Positions 43,581 to 51,063 of a stretch of DNA of 64,000 nucleotides are shown piece by piece. The stretch lies in NCBI GenBank assembly GCA_039808985.1, contig JBDHUC010000001.1:1-64000 (forward strand), written 5' to 3'. This stretch comes from SXRF01 sp039808985. GTDB lineage: Bacteria; Pseudomonadota; Alphaproteobacteria; Rickettsiales; SXRF01. The notes beneath the pieces are model-generated. The model saw nothing but the letters and a program-made list of their open reading frames with translations. It was not told where the DNA came from and did not search any database. Position 1 is the stretch's first letter, and each line of letters begins with the position of its first letter. The position numbers and the translations under genes are program-made.

Positions 43581-44003
43581 TTATATTTTTCTGCTTTTTG
43601 CGCAGCTTTCGCAGATTCCTGTTAGTTCCAACATTTCGCTCTCGATCATAAATTTTATTTTCCTGCCAATTTCCGATATATAATCACAGATACGGTGTTC
43701 ATGCAGTTCAATAACATTATTGCATTTACGGCAGACGGCGAACTGTTTGCCGTGTCCTTCCTCTTCGTTGTGGCAGGCGACAAAAGCGCCCAGTGACTGG
43801 ATGCGGTGAATAAGGCCGTGTTCTTCAAGCCTGTCCAAAGCGCGGTAAACTGTCTGCGGCGCCTTGATGCCGGAATTCTGTAGTTTACCCAGTATGTCAT
43901 AAGCTGTGAGAGGCTTTTTGCTTTTTTTTAGTAGCGCCAGAACGATTTTGCCATTAGGCGAAATTACGGGGGATTTATTTTTCATATCGCTATTTATTTT
44001 CAT
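43581..44003 (-). CDS. zur: Zinc uptake regulator, Fur family (Zur)
   Basis: 140 residues. Winged-helix part (PLTAYDILGKL, APQTVYRALDRLEEHGLIHRI), then zinc sites: FVACHNEEEGHGK, CRKCNNVIELHEHRI and CESCAK with two CxxC pairs for the structural zinc. Its position as last gene of a znu operon makes Zur more likely than Fur. It overlaps znuB by 14 bases. ATG 43985 is a shorter alternative start. Confidence 0.9.
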   Translation of the reverse strand: MKINSDMKNKSPVISPNGKIVLALLKKSKKPLTAYDILGKLQNSGIKAPQTVYRALDRLEEHGLIHRIQSLGAFVACHNEEEGHGKQFAVCRKCNNVIELHEHRICDYISEIGRKIKFMIESEMLELTGICESCAKSRKI

Positions 44004-44871
44004 AATGGAAATGTTTTCGCGGATAAAAGCGTGATAGAATGCCGCCTGATTTACCTATGAATACTGACAGAAGGTACCATGCGCTGTCCGTAAGGACTAT
44101 AGAGGAACTGGCCGGGAGCTTATAATGATAGGAAATAAGCAACCCTATGGCAGACGCAACCATGCCCGATATGATGCTGAGGATAATCGCCATATCAATG
44201 TTATTTGTCCACAGGCGCGAGGCAATTGGCGGCAGGATAATAATTCCAACGGCCATTAATGTTCCCATTATCTGAAAAGCAGTTACAAGGTTCAGTACCA
44301 TTAAAATCAAAAATAGCTGATGATATACAGCTCCGCTTTTGCCCCTGGTTTTAAGAAAACTGGAATCAAAACATTCTATAATAAGTGGGCGGTAAATAAT
44401 CGCCATGGTAAACAGGCTTATAGTTGCTACGGAGGCGGCGAAAATAATTGAATCGTTATTTATTTTAAAGACATCGCCGAATAGTATATGGATCAATTCC
44501 TCATCCCCGCCTTTCATGGATATTATAAGTATACCAAAAGAGAGTGATGCAAGATAGGCGGCGGTAAAGCTTGCATCCTCCTTTAAATTGGTAACGCGGG
44601 TTATTGCCCCGGCAACAATCGCAACCAGTAAACCGGCTGTCAGGCCGCCTATGGTCATTGGCCAGGTTGCCGCGCCGCTTATGAAGAAGGCAATTGCAAC
44701 GCCGGGTAAAATCGCATGCGACGTTACGTCGCTCATGAGCGCCATGCGCCTGAGTACCAGGAAAATACCAAGGGGTGCGCCGCTTGCAGTCATAATCAGG
44801 CAGGCAGCAAGGGCGCGGCGCATATAATCATATTCTGTAAATGGCGATATTATAAGATCGTATAAGCTCAT
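43990..44871 (-). CDS. znuB: Zinc ABC transporter permease ZnuB
   Basis: 293 residues, about eight membrane helices, ABC-3 family. ALMSDVTSHAILPGVAIAFF and VGIIILPPIASRLW are characteristic permease blocks. Overlaps znuC by 4 bases (ATGA) and zur by 14. A periplasmic ZnuA is missing at this locus. Confidence 0.9.
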   Translation of the reverse strand: MSLYDLIISPFTEYDYMRRALAACLIMTASGAPLGIFLVLRRMALMSDVTSHAILPGVAIAFFISGAATWPMTIGGLTAGLLVAIVAGAITRVTNLKEDASFTAAYLASLSFGILIISMKGGDEELIHILFGDVFKINNDSIIFAASVATISLFTMAIIYRPLIIECFDSSFLKTRGKSGAVYHQLFLILMVLNLVTAFQIMGTLMAVGIIILPPIASRLWTNNIDMAIILSIISGMVASAIGLLISYHYKLPASSSIVLTDSAWYLLSVFIGKSGGILSRFYPRKHFHYENK

Positions 44872-45575
44872 GATTTAAAAATCCGCGCGCTAAATAAATG
44901 TTCAGGAGATAGTATCTCATTAGGTTTCCCCCAGGCTATTATATCGCGTGCAAGCAGCAGGCAATCATTGAAATTGGCTTTTATCTGTTCGAAATCATGG
45001 AGGATGCATATAATGCTGCGACCTTCAGCGTTCCATGCCTTTATTATTTTAAGCAGTGCTTCAGTGGTGCCTTCATCAATTGCGGAGAACGGCTCATCCA
45101 GCAATATAAGTTTTGCATCCTGTACTATAACACGGGCAAAAAGCGCGCGCTGGAACTGGCCAGAGGAAACACTGTCGAGGTTACGGCTTTCAAAGCCGCT
45201 AAGCCCAACAGTTTCAAGGGCCTGAATTGCCTGTTCACGCTGTAATTTAGTGATTTGCCCAAATCCGCCCGATTGTTGCCAGAAACCGGAGCAGACCATT
45301 TGTAGAATATTGATTGGGAAATCGCGCAGCATATCACTCGCCTGTGGCATATAGGAAATATCCGCATGTTCAATTCCTTCAAATTCTATTGAGCCTTCAA
45401 ATACCGGAAGTATCCCGGATATAGCTTTTAATAATGTGCTTTTGCCAGCGCCATTTGGCCCGGTTATTGCGGTAAGGCCGCCTTTTTTAAATTCGCCGGT
45501 TACGTGATGGAGCGCAGGCTGGCGGTTGTAAGCTATCGTGAGGTTGTTCAGTTTTATTGCAAAATTATCGCTCAT
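44868..45575 (-). CDS. znuC: Zinc ABC transporter ATP-binding protein ZnuC
   Basis: 235 residues. Walker A GPNGAGKSTLL, Q-loop YMPQASD, signature SVSSGQFQRALFARV (LSGGQ reads VSSGQ), Walker B KLILLDEPFSAID and H-loop CILHDFEQ. Begins 3 bases after the stop of a 30-residue membrane ORF, thus probably translationally coupled. Confidence 0.92.
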   Translation of the reverse strand: MSDNFAIKLNNLTIAYNRQPALHHVTGEFKKGGLTAITGPNGAGKSTLLKAISGILPVFEGSIEFEGIEHADISYMPQASDMLRDFPINILQMVCSGFWQQSGGFGQITKLQREQAIQALETVGLSGFESRNLDSVSSGQFQRALFARVIVQDAKLILLDEPFSAIDEGTTEALLKIIKAWNAEGRSIICILHDFEQIKANFNDCLLLARDIIAWGKPNEILSPEHLFSARIFKS

Positions 45576-45578
45576 GAC

Positions 45579-45671
45579 TTAAGCCGCTATCGCCCAGATA
45601 GCGATTATCCATAACAGTCCGGCCAGCAATAATGCAGCAAAGCTTCGCTTGATTGCGCTCCAATAATACAT
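45579..45671 (-). CDS. 30-residue membrane peptide at the head of the zinc operon
   Basis: MYYWSAIKRSFAALLLAGLL followed by WIIAIWAIAA: one membrane helix with a basic N-side. AGGAA lies 6 bases before the ATG, a better ribosome site than those of most neighbours, and the stop is 3 bases before the znuC ATG. It sits between the Zur-box candidate and znuC. No homologue recognised; could be a small transporter subunit or a leader peptide. Confidence 0.7.
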   Translation of the reverse strand: MYYWSAIKRSFAALLLAGLLWIIAIWAIAA

Positions 45672-45691
45672 TTTTATTCCTGGTAAAATTT

Positions 45692-45726
45692 ATGTGATGT
45701 TATAACATAACATTTTATGGATGCAA
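45692..45726 (-). promoter_or_regulatory. Promoter with overlapping Zur-box candidate for the znu operon
   Basis: ATGTTATAACAT (45697-45708) is a perfect 12-base palindrome within a 22-base one with a single mismatch pair (45692-45713, ATGTGATGTTA then TAACATAACAT). It resembles the alphaproteobacterial Zur operator (ATGTTATAATATAACAT type, from memory). On the minus strand TTGCAT (45721-45726) and TATAAC (45699-45704), 16 bases apart, give a promoter whose -10 lies in the palindrome, fitting repression by the zur product encoded in the same operon. Confidence 0.7.
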
Positions 45727-45767
45727 GGAGAATCAGTCATCTATCATGATGTTTGAATATTTGCATC

Positions 45768-45830
45768 CTGTGGCGAGCAAAGCGAGATTGCAGGAATCCC
45801 TTGCGATTGGAATATATCCTGTGCTGAGAC
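45768..45830. repeat. Distant family B/C palindromic remnant
   Basis: ATCCTGTGGCGAGCAAAGCG and AGATTGCAGGAATCCCTTGC followed by ATATCCTGTGCTGAGAC: hairpin-forming words of the repeat families above in the gap between the zinc operon and the small secreted protein. Diverged, so class is uncertain. Confidence 0.4.
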
Positions 45831-45855
45831 TTTGTTTCCTGCATGATGACGGCAT

Positions 45856-45890
45856 AAAAAAACGCGCTGACAACCGCCAGCGCGTTTTTT
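45856..45890 (-). terminator. Rho-independent terminator of the small secreted protein gene
   Basis: CGCGCTG (45863-45869) pairs with CAGCGCG (45878-45884) over an 8-base loop, flanked by A-run on one side and a six-T run on the other; it works in both directions and begins 20 bases after the stop of the gene at 45910. Confidence 0.85.
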
Positions 45891-45909
45891 AGCAAAAATG
45901 CTGAAAAGA

Positions 45910-46107
45910 CTATTTCTTTTCTTCTTTTTTAGCTTCAGCTTCAGCTTTAGCATCAGCTTTAGCGTCTTTAGCTTCTTCTTTAGCATCTTTAGCAACTACT
46001 TTTTCAGCTTTTACGGCTGGAGCAGCAGCAGGAGCAGCAGCTTCGTTAGCGAAAGCAGGAGCAGAAACGAGGCCTAAAAGAGCGATAAGAGCAAGAGTCT
46101 TGTTCAT
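45910..46107 (-). CDS. Small exported Ala/Lys/Glu-rich protein
   Basis: 65 residues. Signal peptide MNKTLALIALLGLVSAPAFA is followed by a 45-residue low-complexity chain built of A, K, E, D, P and V (AEAAAPAAAPAV, then KDAK/EAKDAK/ADAK repeats). No cysteine, aromatic or hydrophobic core, so the mature form is likely an extended or helical periplasmic polypeptide. It has its own terminator and an inverted repeat upstream, i.e. a monocistronic, possibly abundant product. Function unknown. Confidence 0.75.
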   Translation of the reverse strand: MNKTLALIALLGLVSAPAFANEAAAPAAAPAVKAEKVVAKDAKEEAKDAKADAKAEAEAKKEEKK

Positions 46108-46200
46108 GATATTATTCCTTATGATTTATGTTGTTTTATATCCCCTTGTGAGGACTTGGACATATAAACATTGTCGTGATTACTTCGCCATGTAAAAAAT

Positions 46201-46221
46201 ATTACATTTTTGTAATGTAAT
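46201..46221. promoter_or_regulatory. Operator-like inverted repeat upstream of the small exported protein
   Basis: ATTACAT (46201-46207) and ATGTAAT (46215-46221) form a perfect 7-7-7 inverted repeat, about 100 bases before the start at 46107 and 60 bases beyond the end of the neighbouring hydrolase. No partner regulator can be named. Confidence 0.35.
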
Positions 46222-46280
46222 GGTTATCATAAATAAACTAATTGGAATTTATGCATATAATAAAGCCACGTAAAATCCGT

Positions 46281-46979
46281 TTAGTCCCTTGGCAACTGGC
46301 GGCGTTTGCGGTCGGGGCGGATTTTACGCTTTTGTTTGAAATCAGCCATGCGCCTGGAGATGTAATCATTAACCGCATTTCCAAGCTCATCTTCTACGCC
46401 ACGGTAATAATGGTCTGCCCCGTTTATCAATTTATATTCAACTGCGGTTGAATAGCCTGAGCCGAGCTTTGCGGCCAGCTTGCTTACCATATCCTCATTT
46501 ACCACATCATCCTTGTCACCCTGGGTTATGAGGCCAGCAGCCGGGCATGGGGACAGGAAGGAGAAATCATAAAGGTTGGCAGGCGGGGAAACCGCTATAA
46601 AGCCTTCAATTTCAGGGCGGCGCATAAGGAGTTGTAAAGAAATCCATGCGCCAAATGAAAATCCGCCTATCCAGCAGGTCGGCGCATCAGGATTCTGTGC
46701 CTGTAGCCAGTCAAGCGCGGTTGCCGCATCGGTAAGCTCACCAACGCCTTCATCATAACTGCCCTGTGATTTGCCAATGCCGCGAAAATTAAAGCGCAGC
46801 ACTGAAAATCCGTTCTGCACGAACATATGATATAGGCGGTAAACTATTTTATTGTTCATGGTCCCGCCGTAAAGAGGGTGCGGATGCAGTATAAGTGCAA
46901 TTGGGGCGCTTTTGAATTCACTATGGTGATACCGGCCTTCCAGGCGTCCTTCGGAACCGTTTATTATGATTTCTGGCAT
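46281..46979 (-). CDS. Alpha/beta hydrolase, cytoplasmic
   Basis: 232 residues. LILHPHPLYGGTMNN, RFNFRGIGKSQGSYDEG, the nucleophile elbow GGFSFGAW, TQGDKDDVV and a final NGADHYYRG His provide a full Ser-Asp-His set. The HPHPLxGG opening marks a widespread alphaproteobacterial group of uncharacterised esterase/dienelactone-hydrolase-like proteins. A very basic C-tail (KQKRKIRPDRKRRQ) is added. Confidence 0.88.
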   Translation of the reverse strand: MPEIIINGSEGRLEGRYHHSEFKSAPIALILHPHPLYGGTMNNKIVYRLYHMFVQNGFSVLRFNFRGIGKSQGSYDEGVGELTDAATALDWLQAQNPDAPTCWIGGFSFGAWISLQLLMRRPEIEGFIAVSPPANLYDFSFLSPCPAAGLITQGDKDDVVNEDMVSKLAAKLGSGYSTAVEYKLINGADHYYRGVEDELGNAVNDYISRRMADFKQKRKIRPDRKRRQLPRD

Positions 46980-47031
46980 TTTTTATCCTTATACTTCATG
47001 CATTAAATTGGAATTTAAGGCTTTAAGTTGA

Positions 47032-47061
47032 TTGCAATATTCTGATATATTAGGCTAATAT
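47032..47061 (+). promoter_or_regulatory. Promoter of cysE-iscR-iscS with palindrome over the -10
   Basis: TTGCAA (47032-47037) and TAATAT (47056-47061) are 18 bases apart. The -10 lies in ATATTAGGCTAATAT (47047-47061), a perfect 7-1-7 palindrome. Placement suggests an operator; the Rrf2 regulator encoded second in the operon is the obvious candidate, but other regulators are possible. Confidence 0.5.
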
Positions 47062-47100
47062 GTTATTTTGGATTAGTAGTTATATTGAAAATGGTACCCA

Positions 47101-47805
47101 ATGTTCAAGACAATTATGAATGATATTGATTCAGTGTTCGCCCGTGACCCGGCAGCGCGCACCCGTTTTGAGGTTTTGTTATGCTATCCTGGCGTGCATG
47201 CGCTTATTATATATAGATTTTCCAATTTTCTATGGCGCAGGAACTTAAAACTGGTAGGGCGTTTTATTTCCTATATAGGGCGTTTTATAACCGGGATAGA
47301 AATACACCCCGGCGCAACCATAGGCCAGAGGTTATTCATTGATCATGGTATGGGCGTGGTTATCGGGGAAACTGCTACGATTGGAAATGACGTGACCATA
47401 TATCATGACGTGACGCTTGGGGGAACATCGCTTGCGGCAAGCCTACGCCACCCGCAGATAGGAAACGGGGTTATCATTGGGGCGGGAGCGCAACTCCTTG
47501 GCCCTATAAAAATTGGCAATAACTCGCGTATAGGTTCGAACGCTGTGGTTGTTAAAGATGTTGCATCGGAAACAACGGTTGTGGGTGTTCCTGCGCGGGT
47601 TGTCCCGGAAGCCCCGGCTCCGTCAAAAGTAAAAGAAAAATCATTTGATGCTTATGGCGGTGCGAAAGATGCGGAATCTGATCCGATTTGCGATATGATA
47701 AAAAAAATGCAGGAAGAAATGCAGGTGTTGACCGGGCGTATAAATAAGCTGGAAAGTGAAAATAGTGAGTTGCTTGTTAGCGCAACTAAATGGGAAGCAA
47801 AATGA
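47101..47805 (+). CDS. cysE: Serine O-acetyltransferase
   Basis: Makes O-acetylserine for cysteine synthesis; 234 residues. Left-handed beta-helix repeats run from IEIHPGATIGQRLFIDHGMG through VVIGETATIG to GVPARVV, with catalytic His in FIDHGMG and in IYHDVTLGG. The last 60 residues are an added tail with a coiled coil (DMIKKMQEEMQVLTGRINKL), longer than needed for binding cysteine synthase. Overlaps iscR by 4 bases. Confidence 0.94.
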   Translation: MFKTIMNDIDSVFARDPAARTRFEVLLCYPGVHALIIYRFSNFLWRRNLKLVGRFISYIGRFITGIEIHPGATIGQRLFIDHGMGVVIGETATIGNDVTIYHDVTLGGTSLAASLRHPQIGNGVIIGAGAQLLGPIKIGNNSRIGSNAVVVKDVASETTVVGVPARVVPEAPAPSKVKEKSFDAYGGAKDAESDPICDMIKKMQEEMQVLTGRINKLESENSELLVSATKWEAK

Positions 47806-48227
47806 TTCTTGGAACAAAAGCGCGTTATGCGGTTATGGCATTGGTCGAAATGGCTGGCCGTGATGCTGAGCGCGCTGTTTCTCTGGCAGACCTTTCCAAA
47901 AGCCAGGAGATAACAATTCCGTATCTGGAACAGATTTTCAGGAGATTGAAAAAGGCTGGGCTGGTGCGCTCGCTGCGTGGCCCTGGCGGTGGTTACGTCC
48001 TTGCGCGTCCGGCTGGAAGTATTTTTATTGCCGAAATTGTAGAGGCGGTTGACGAATCCCTGCAGATGACCCGATGTGATAAGCAGAATGTTCCAGGATG
48101 CATGCAGAATCGCTCGCGCTGTATGACTCATGATCTGTGGGACGGGCTGGGCAGGCAGATACATGATTATCTGGCTGGCATATCCCTTGCCGATGTGCGC
48201 AGCAAAAAGAAATTATGTGTTTCATAA
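47802..48227 (+). CDS. iscR: Rrf2-family [2Fe-2S] regulator (IscR-like)
   Basis: 141 residues. GTKARYAVMALVEMA, helix-turn-helix with ITIPYLEQIFRRLKKAGLV, the wing RGPGGGYVLARP and the three cluster cysteines in CDKQNVPGCMQNRSRC. Senses Fe-S status and controls Fe-S or iron genes; RirA is a close alternative. ATG 47802 overlaps the cysE stop (ATGA), and the iscS ATG follows its stop directly. Confidence 0.92.
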   Translation: MILGTKARYAVMALVEMAGRDAERAVSLADLSKSQEITIPYLEQIFRRLKKAGLVRSLRGPGGGYVLARPAGSIFIAEIVEAVDESLQMTRCDKQNVPGCMQNRSRCMTHDLWDGLGRQIHDYLAGISLADVRSKKKLCVS

Positions 48228-49313
48228 ATGCCGGTATATTTAGATTATAATGCAACCTGCCCATTGCGGCCAGAATCGCTTGCGGTTATGCAAAAGTGGC
48301 TGGGGATTCCTGCCAATCCGTCATCGGCGCATAGTTTCGGGCGCGCAGCAAAAAAGCAACTGGAAGATTCCCGGAAAATAATAGCCGAAGCAATAAGCGC
48401 TTGGCCTAATGAAATAATTTTTACGGGAAGCGGAACCGAAGCCAATGCTACTGCCCTGTGCGGCTTTCCGGAGAGAAAATTGCTGATTTCAGCAATTGAG
48501 CATAGTTCGATTTTAAAATATTCGGGTTATGATGACACAATAAAAGTGGATGCAGACGGTATAATTGACTTTGTTGATCTGGAAAAAAAACTGGTAGCTG
48601 GCGGACAGAAATTTTTAGTTTCGGTTATGCTAGCCAATAATGAAACCGGGGTTATCCAGCCAATTGCCGAAATAGCGGAAATATGTAAAAAACATGGCGC
48701 TCTGCTGCATTGTGATGCGGTGCAGGCGCTGGGTAAAATCCCGGTCGATTTTTCTTTGCTGGGCGTCGATATGCTTACAATATCTGCGCATAAATGCGGC
48801 GGTCCGCTTGGTGCGGCGGCATTGGTTATTAAAAATAACCTGAGTGTAAAACCGCTGCTTATTGGCGGCGGACAGGAGCTTTCGCGCAGGGCGGGAACGG
48901 AAAATATTGCGGCAATTTCTGGTTTCGCTGCCGCTACCGGGGCGATTGACTTAAAACATATGTGGAATTTGCGCGTGTTGCTGGATTCAATGGAAGATAA
49001 AACGCAATCCGTGGGCGGAACTGTTTTTGGAAAAAAATCATCGCGCCTTCCTAACACCACATGTGTTGCTATGCCTGGTGTTTCCAGCGAAATTCAACTT
49101 ATTGATTTTGACCTGAACGGCTATGCGGTGAGTGCTGGGTCGGCCTGTTCATCAGGGCGGATTGAAAAATCGCATGTATTGCTGGCCATGGGTATTGCAC
49201 CGGATCTTGCCGGTTGCGCTATACGGGTAAGTACGGGTTGGAATACCAAGCCTGAAGAAATCGAAGGGTTCACACAGGCGTGGCTTAAACTGGCGGGGCG
49301 ATTGACAAAATAG
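48228..49313 (+). CDS. iscS: Cysteine desulfurase (IscS/NifS family)
   Basis: 361 residues; PLP enzyme that releases sulfur from cysteine for Fe-S assembly. YLDYNATCPLRPES, FTGSGTEANATAL, CDAVQALGKIPVDF, SAHKCGGPLGAAAL (PLP lysine) and the active cysteine loop SAGSACSSGRIEKSHVL are present. No iscU, iscA or hscAB follows; the next gene is convergent ubiX. This may be the short second desulfurase found in alphaproteobacteria beside suf genes. Confidence 0.93.
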   Translation: MPVYLDYNATCPLRPESLAVMQKWLGIPANPSSAHSFGRAAKKQLEDSRKIIAEAISAWPNEIIFTGSGTEANATALCGFPERKLLISAIEHSSILKYSGYDDTIKVDADGIIDFVDLEKKLVAGGQKFLVSVMLANNETGVIQPIAEIAEICKKHGALLHCDAVQALGKIPVDFSLLGVDMLTISAHKCGGPLGAAALVIKNNLSVKPLLIGGGQELSRRAGTENIAAISGFAAATGAIDLKHMWNLRVLLDSMEDKTQSVGGTVFGKKSSRLPNTTCVAMPGVSSEIQLIDFDLNGYAVSAGSACSSGRIEKSHVLLAMGIAPDLAGCAIRVSTGWNTKPEEIEGFTQAWLKLAGRLTK

Positions 49314-49315
49314 TT

Positions 49316-49341
49316 GTCATCCCCGCGAAGGCGGGAATGAC
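49316..49341. terminator. Palindrome GTCATCCCCGC-GAAG-GCGGGAATGAC between convergent genes
   Basis: GTCAT/ATGAC and CCCGC/GCGGG stems with a GAAG loop and one C-A mismatch, 3 bases after iscS and 7 bases before the ubiX stop. It belongs to the widespread GTCATCCCCGC repeat kind (family C-like) and may serve both genes as a terminator, though the T tract is weak. Confidence 0.6.
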
Positions 49342-49347
49342 GGGTCT

Positions 49348-49923
49348 CTACTCTCCCGGCCAGCGTTTAATCAAATTATGCTCCACATCAAATAAATCGA
49401 GCATACGGCCAACAGTGTGCATTATCATATCATGCAGCGAAATTGGTTTGCTATAAAAAGCAGGAACTGGCGGGGCGATAACCGCGCCCATATCCGCAAG
49501 TGTTACCATATTGCGCAAGTGGATGGCATGCAGCGGAGTTTCGCGCACCATTAGAACAAGTCGGCGGCGTTCCTTGAGAGTTACGTCAGCGGCGCGGGTG
49601 AGGAGGGTGGTGGTTACTCCGGTTGCTATCTCGCCAAGGCTGCGCACCGAGCAGGGGGCTATTATCATGCCGTTAGTTTTGAATGAGCCGCTGGAAATGC
49701 TGGCTGCCAGGTCGGCGGCTGAATGTACATGGTCGGCAAAGCCCTGGACCTGTGGCAGGCTGTATGAGGTTTCCTGAGCTATGGTTATCTGCGCTGTTTT
49801 GCTTATTACAAGGTGGCTTTCTACCTTGGCCTCACGAAGGGCCTTGAGCAATTCGATGCCGTAAATAGCCCCCGATGCACCGCTTATGCCGACCACTATG
49901 CGCTTCTTATCAAGCTTTTCCAT
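49348..49923 (-). CDS. ubiX: Flavin prenyltransferase UbiX
   Basis: Makes prenylated FMN for UbiD decarboxylase in ubiquinone synthesis; 191 residues. VGISGASGAIYGIELLKAL, APCSVRSLGEIATG, RRRLVLMVRETPLHAIHLRNM and a late PVPAFYSKP block are typical. ubiD is not in the window. Upstream 168-base gap to the next gene is AT-rich, with no other feature seen. Confidence 0.95.
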   Translation of the reverse strand: MEKLDKKRIVVGISGASGAIYGIELLKALREAKVESHLVISKTAQITIAQETSYSLPQVQGFADHVHSAADLAASISSGSFKTNGMIIAPCSVRSLGEIATGVTTTLLTRAADVTLKERRRLVLMVRETPLHAIHLRNMVTLADMGAVIAPPVPAFYSKPISLHDMIMHTVGRMLDLFDVEHNLIKRWPGE

Positions 49924-50091
49924 ATGATTACTAATATATAAAATTCAATTGTTTAATAACATTATAGCATGAAAGCGTACTATTATATATAGTGTAATAA
50001 AATATTCATATATTAATAATCGACATTATTAACAGCCACATGTAAATTTTAACTAATTTGAAGATAAATTCAATTTAAGTGGGAGATTAAA

Positions 50092-50571
50092 ATGGAAACA
50101 ATCAGCATAAGTTTTGCGAGTAAAAATGAACCATCTAAGCGCCTTTATGATGCTGCTAATAGAGCCGATATTGCAGTAGAGGGTATTAAGGATGCAATTT
50201 CTAGCCTACAATCAGTAGCTGGATCTCATATTAAAGTAAAAATTGATTATGAAAAATTAAAAGAAGGTATTTTATCTGATTTTAACGGTAAGGGTGAGGG
50301 AATATTAGATGTAAATTTGAGTGGCAAAAAGTTACAATTAGATGCGTCACCAATTAATATAGCAGATTTCAACAGGATAGTGCATGAAATTGCAACTAAA
50401 AATGGACAGGAATTAGAGTCCCTCGCTATAAAAAACCCTAAAGCTAGGGATGCTGGGATTGCTCACACAATGGTTAGTGAGATATACCAGACTATAGAGG
50501 ATGAAGCTTCTCCTAATACTACTTTAGTGAAAGTAAAAGGCCCAGTTAATACCAAAAGTCATGGTAGATAA
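50092..50571 (+). CDS. Orphan protein, first of a tandem pair
   Basis: 159 residues, unrecognised, soluble. GGGAG is 8 bases before the ATG. Pattern: helical start, beta-like IKVKIDYEKLKEGIL and ILDVNLSGKKLQL, then a long helical part (FNRIVHEIATKNGQELESLA). The next gene starts right after its stop and shows a similar order of words (LDIKLSSS, KHIHDLVKGAVKEAG), suggesting an old duplication. The DNA is more AT-rich than the neighbours. Confidence 0.7.
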   Translation: METISISFASKNEPSKRLYDAANRADIAVEGIKDAISSLQSVAGSHIKVKIDYEKLKEGILSDFNGKGEGILDVNLSGKKLQLDASPINIADFNRIVHEIATKNGQELESLAIKNPKARDAGIAHTMVSEIYQTIEDEASPNTTLVKVKGPVNTKSHGR

Positions 50572-51063
50572 ATGACCGCGGTACCAGTCGACAAAGTATC
50601 CATTAAAATCGGCGGGGGAGAGCATCTGGATGCGCATGATATTTTATCGCCAAGTAGCGCGCAGGAAGTATCCTGGCGTGAGTTGGCCGGTATAATCCAG
50701 CAGCTTAAACAGCTTAAAGACAAAACTCATAATATTGTGGATATAAGTTTTGTTGAGGATCCACAAAATAAAAAGCAGATACTTAATGGCTTGGAAACTT
50801 ACCATAAGCAACCAGTTTTTAAAACATTGGATATTAAGCTAAGTAGCAGCCTGGATGAAGTTTCTATTCCGGTTTCAACAGAGAATATGAAGCATATCCA
50901 TGACCTGGTGAAGGGCGCTGTTAAGGAAGCTGGAACCAAGATACGTTACGAAGATGAAATTATGCAGGTACGCGAAGTCACCACCTCAATCCTTGGTAAT
51001 TTGCAAAGCGGGTTGCAAAATCTAGCTAAACCTTCTTTGCCACATCAAGCGCAGCATAGGTAA
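50572..51063 (+). CDS. Orphan protein, second of a tandem pair
   Basis: 163 residues, unrecognised, soluble. It starts with no gap after the previous stop (TAAATG). Central NIVDISFVEDPQNKKQIL and TLDIKLSSSLDEVSI, then helices to a basic end (KPSLPHQAQHR). The last 38 bases overlap convergent hemB. Distant likeness to the upstream orphan in the order of strands and helices. Confidence 0.7.
   Translation: MTAVPVDKVSIKIGGGEHLDAHDILSPSSAQEVSWRELAGIIQQLKQLKDKTHNIVDISFVEDPQNKKQILNGLETYHKQPVFKTLDIKLSSSLDEVSIPVSTENMKHIHDLVKGAVKEAGTKIRYEDEIMQVREVTTSILGNLQSGLQNLAKPSLPHQAQHR

Noticed and set aside
48228..49313. Full isc operon
   Set aside because: Only iscR and iscS are present; no iscU, iscA, hscA/B or fdx follows before convergent ubiX.
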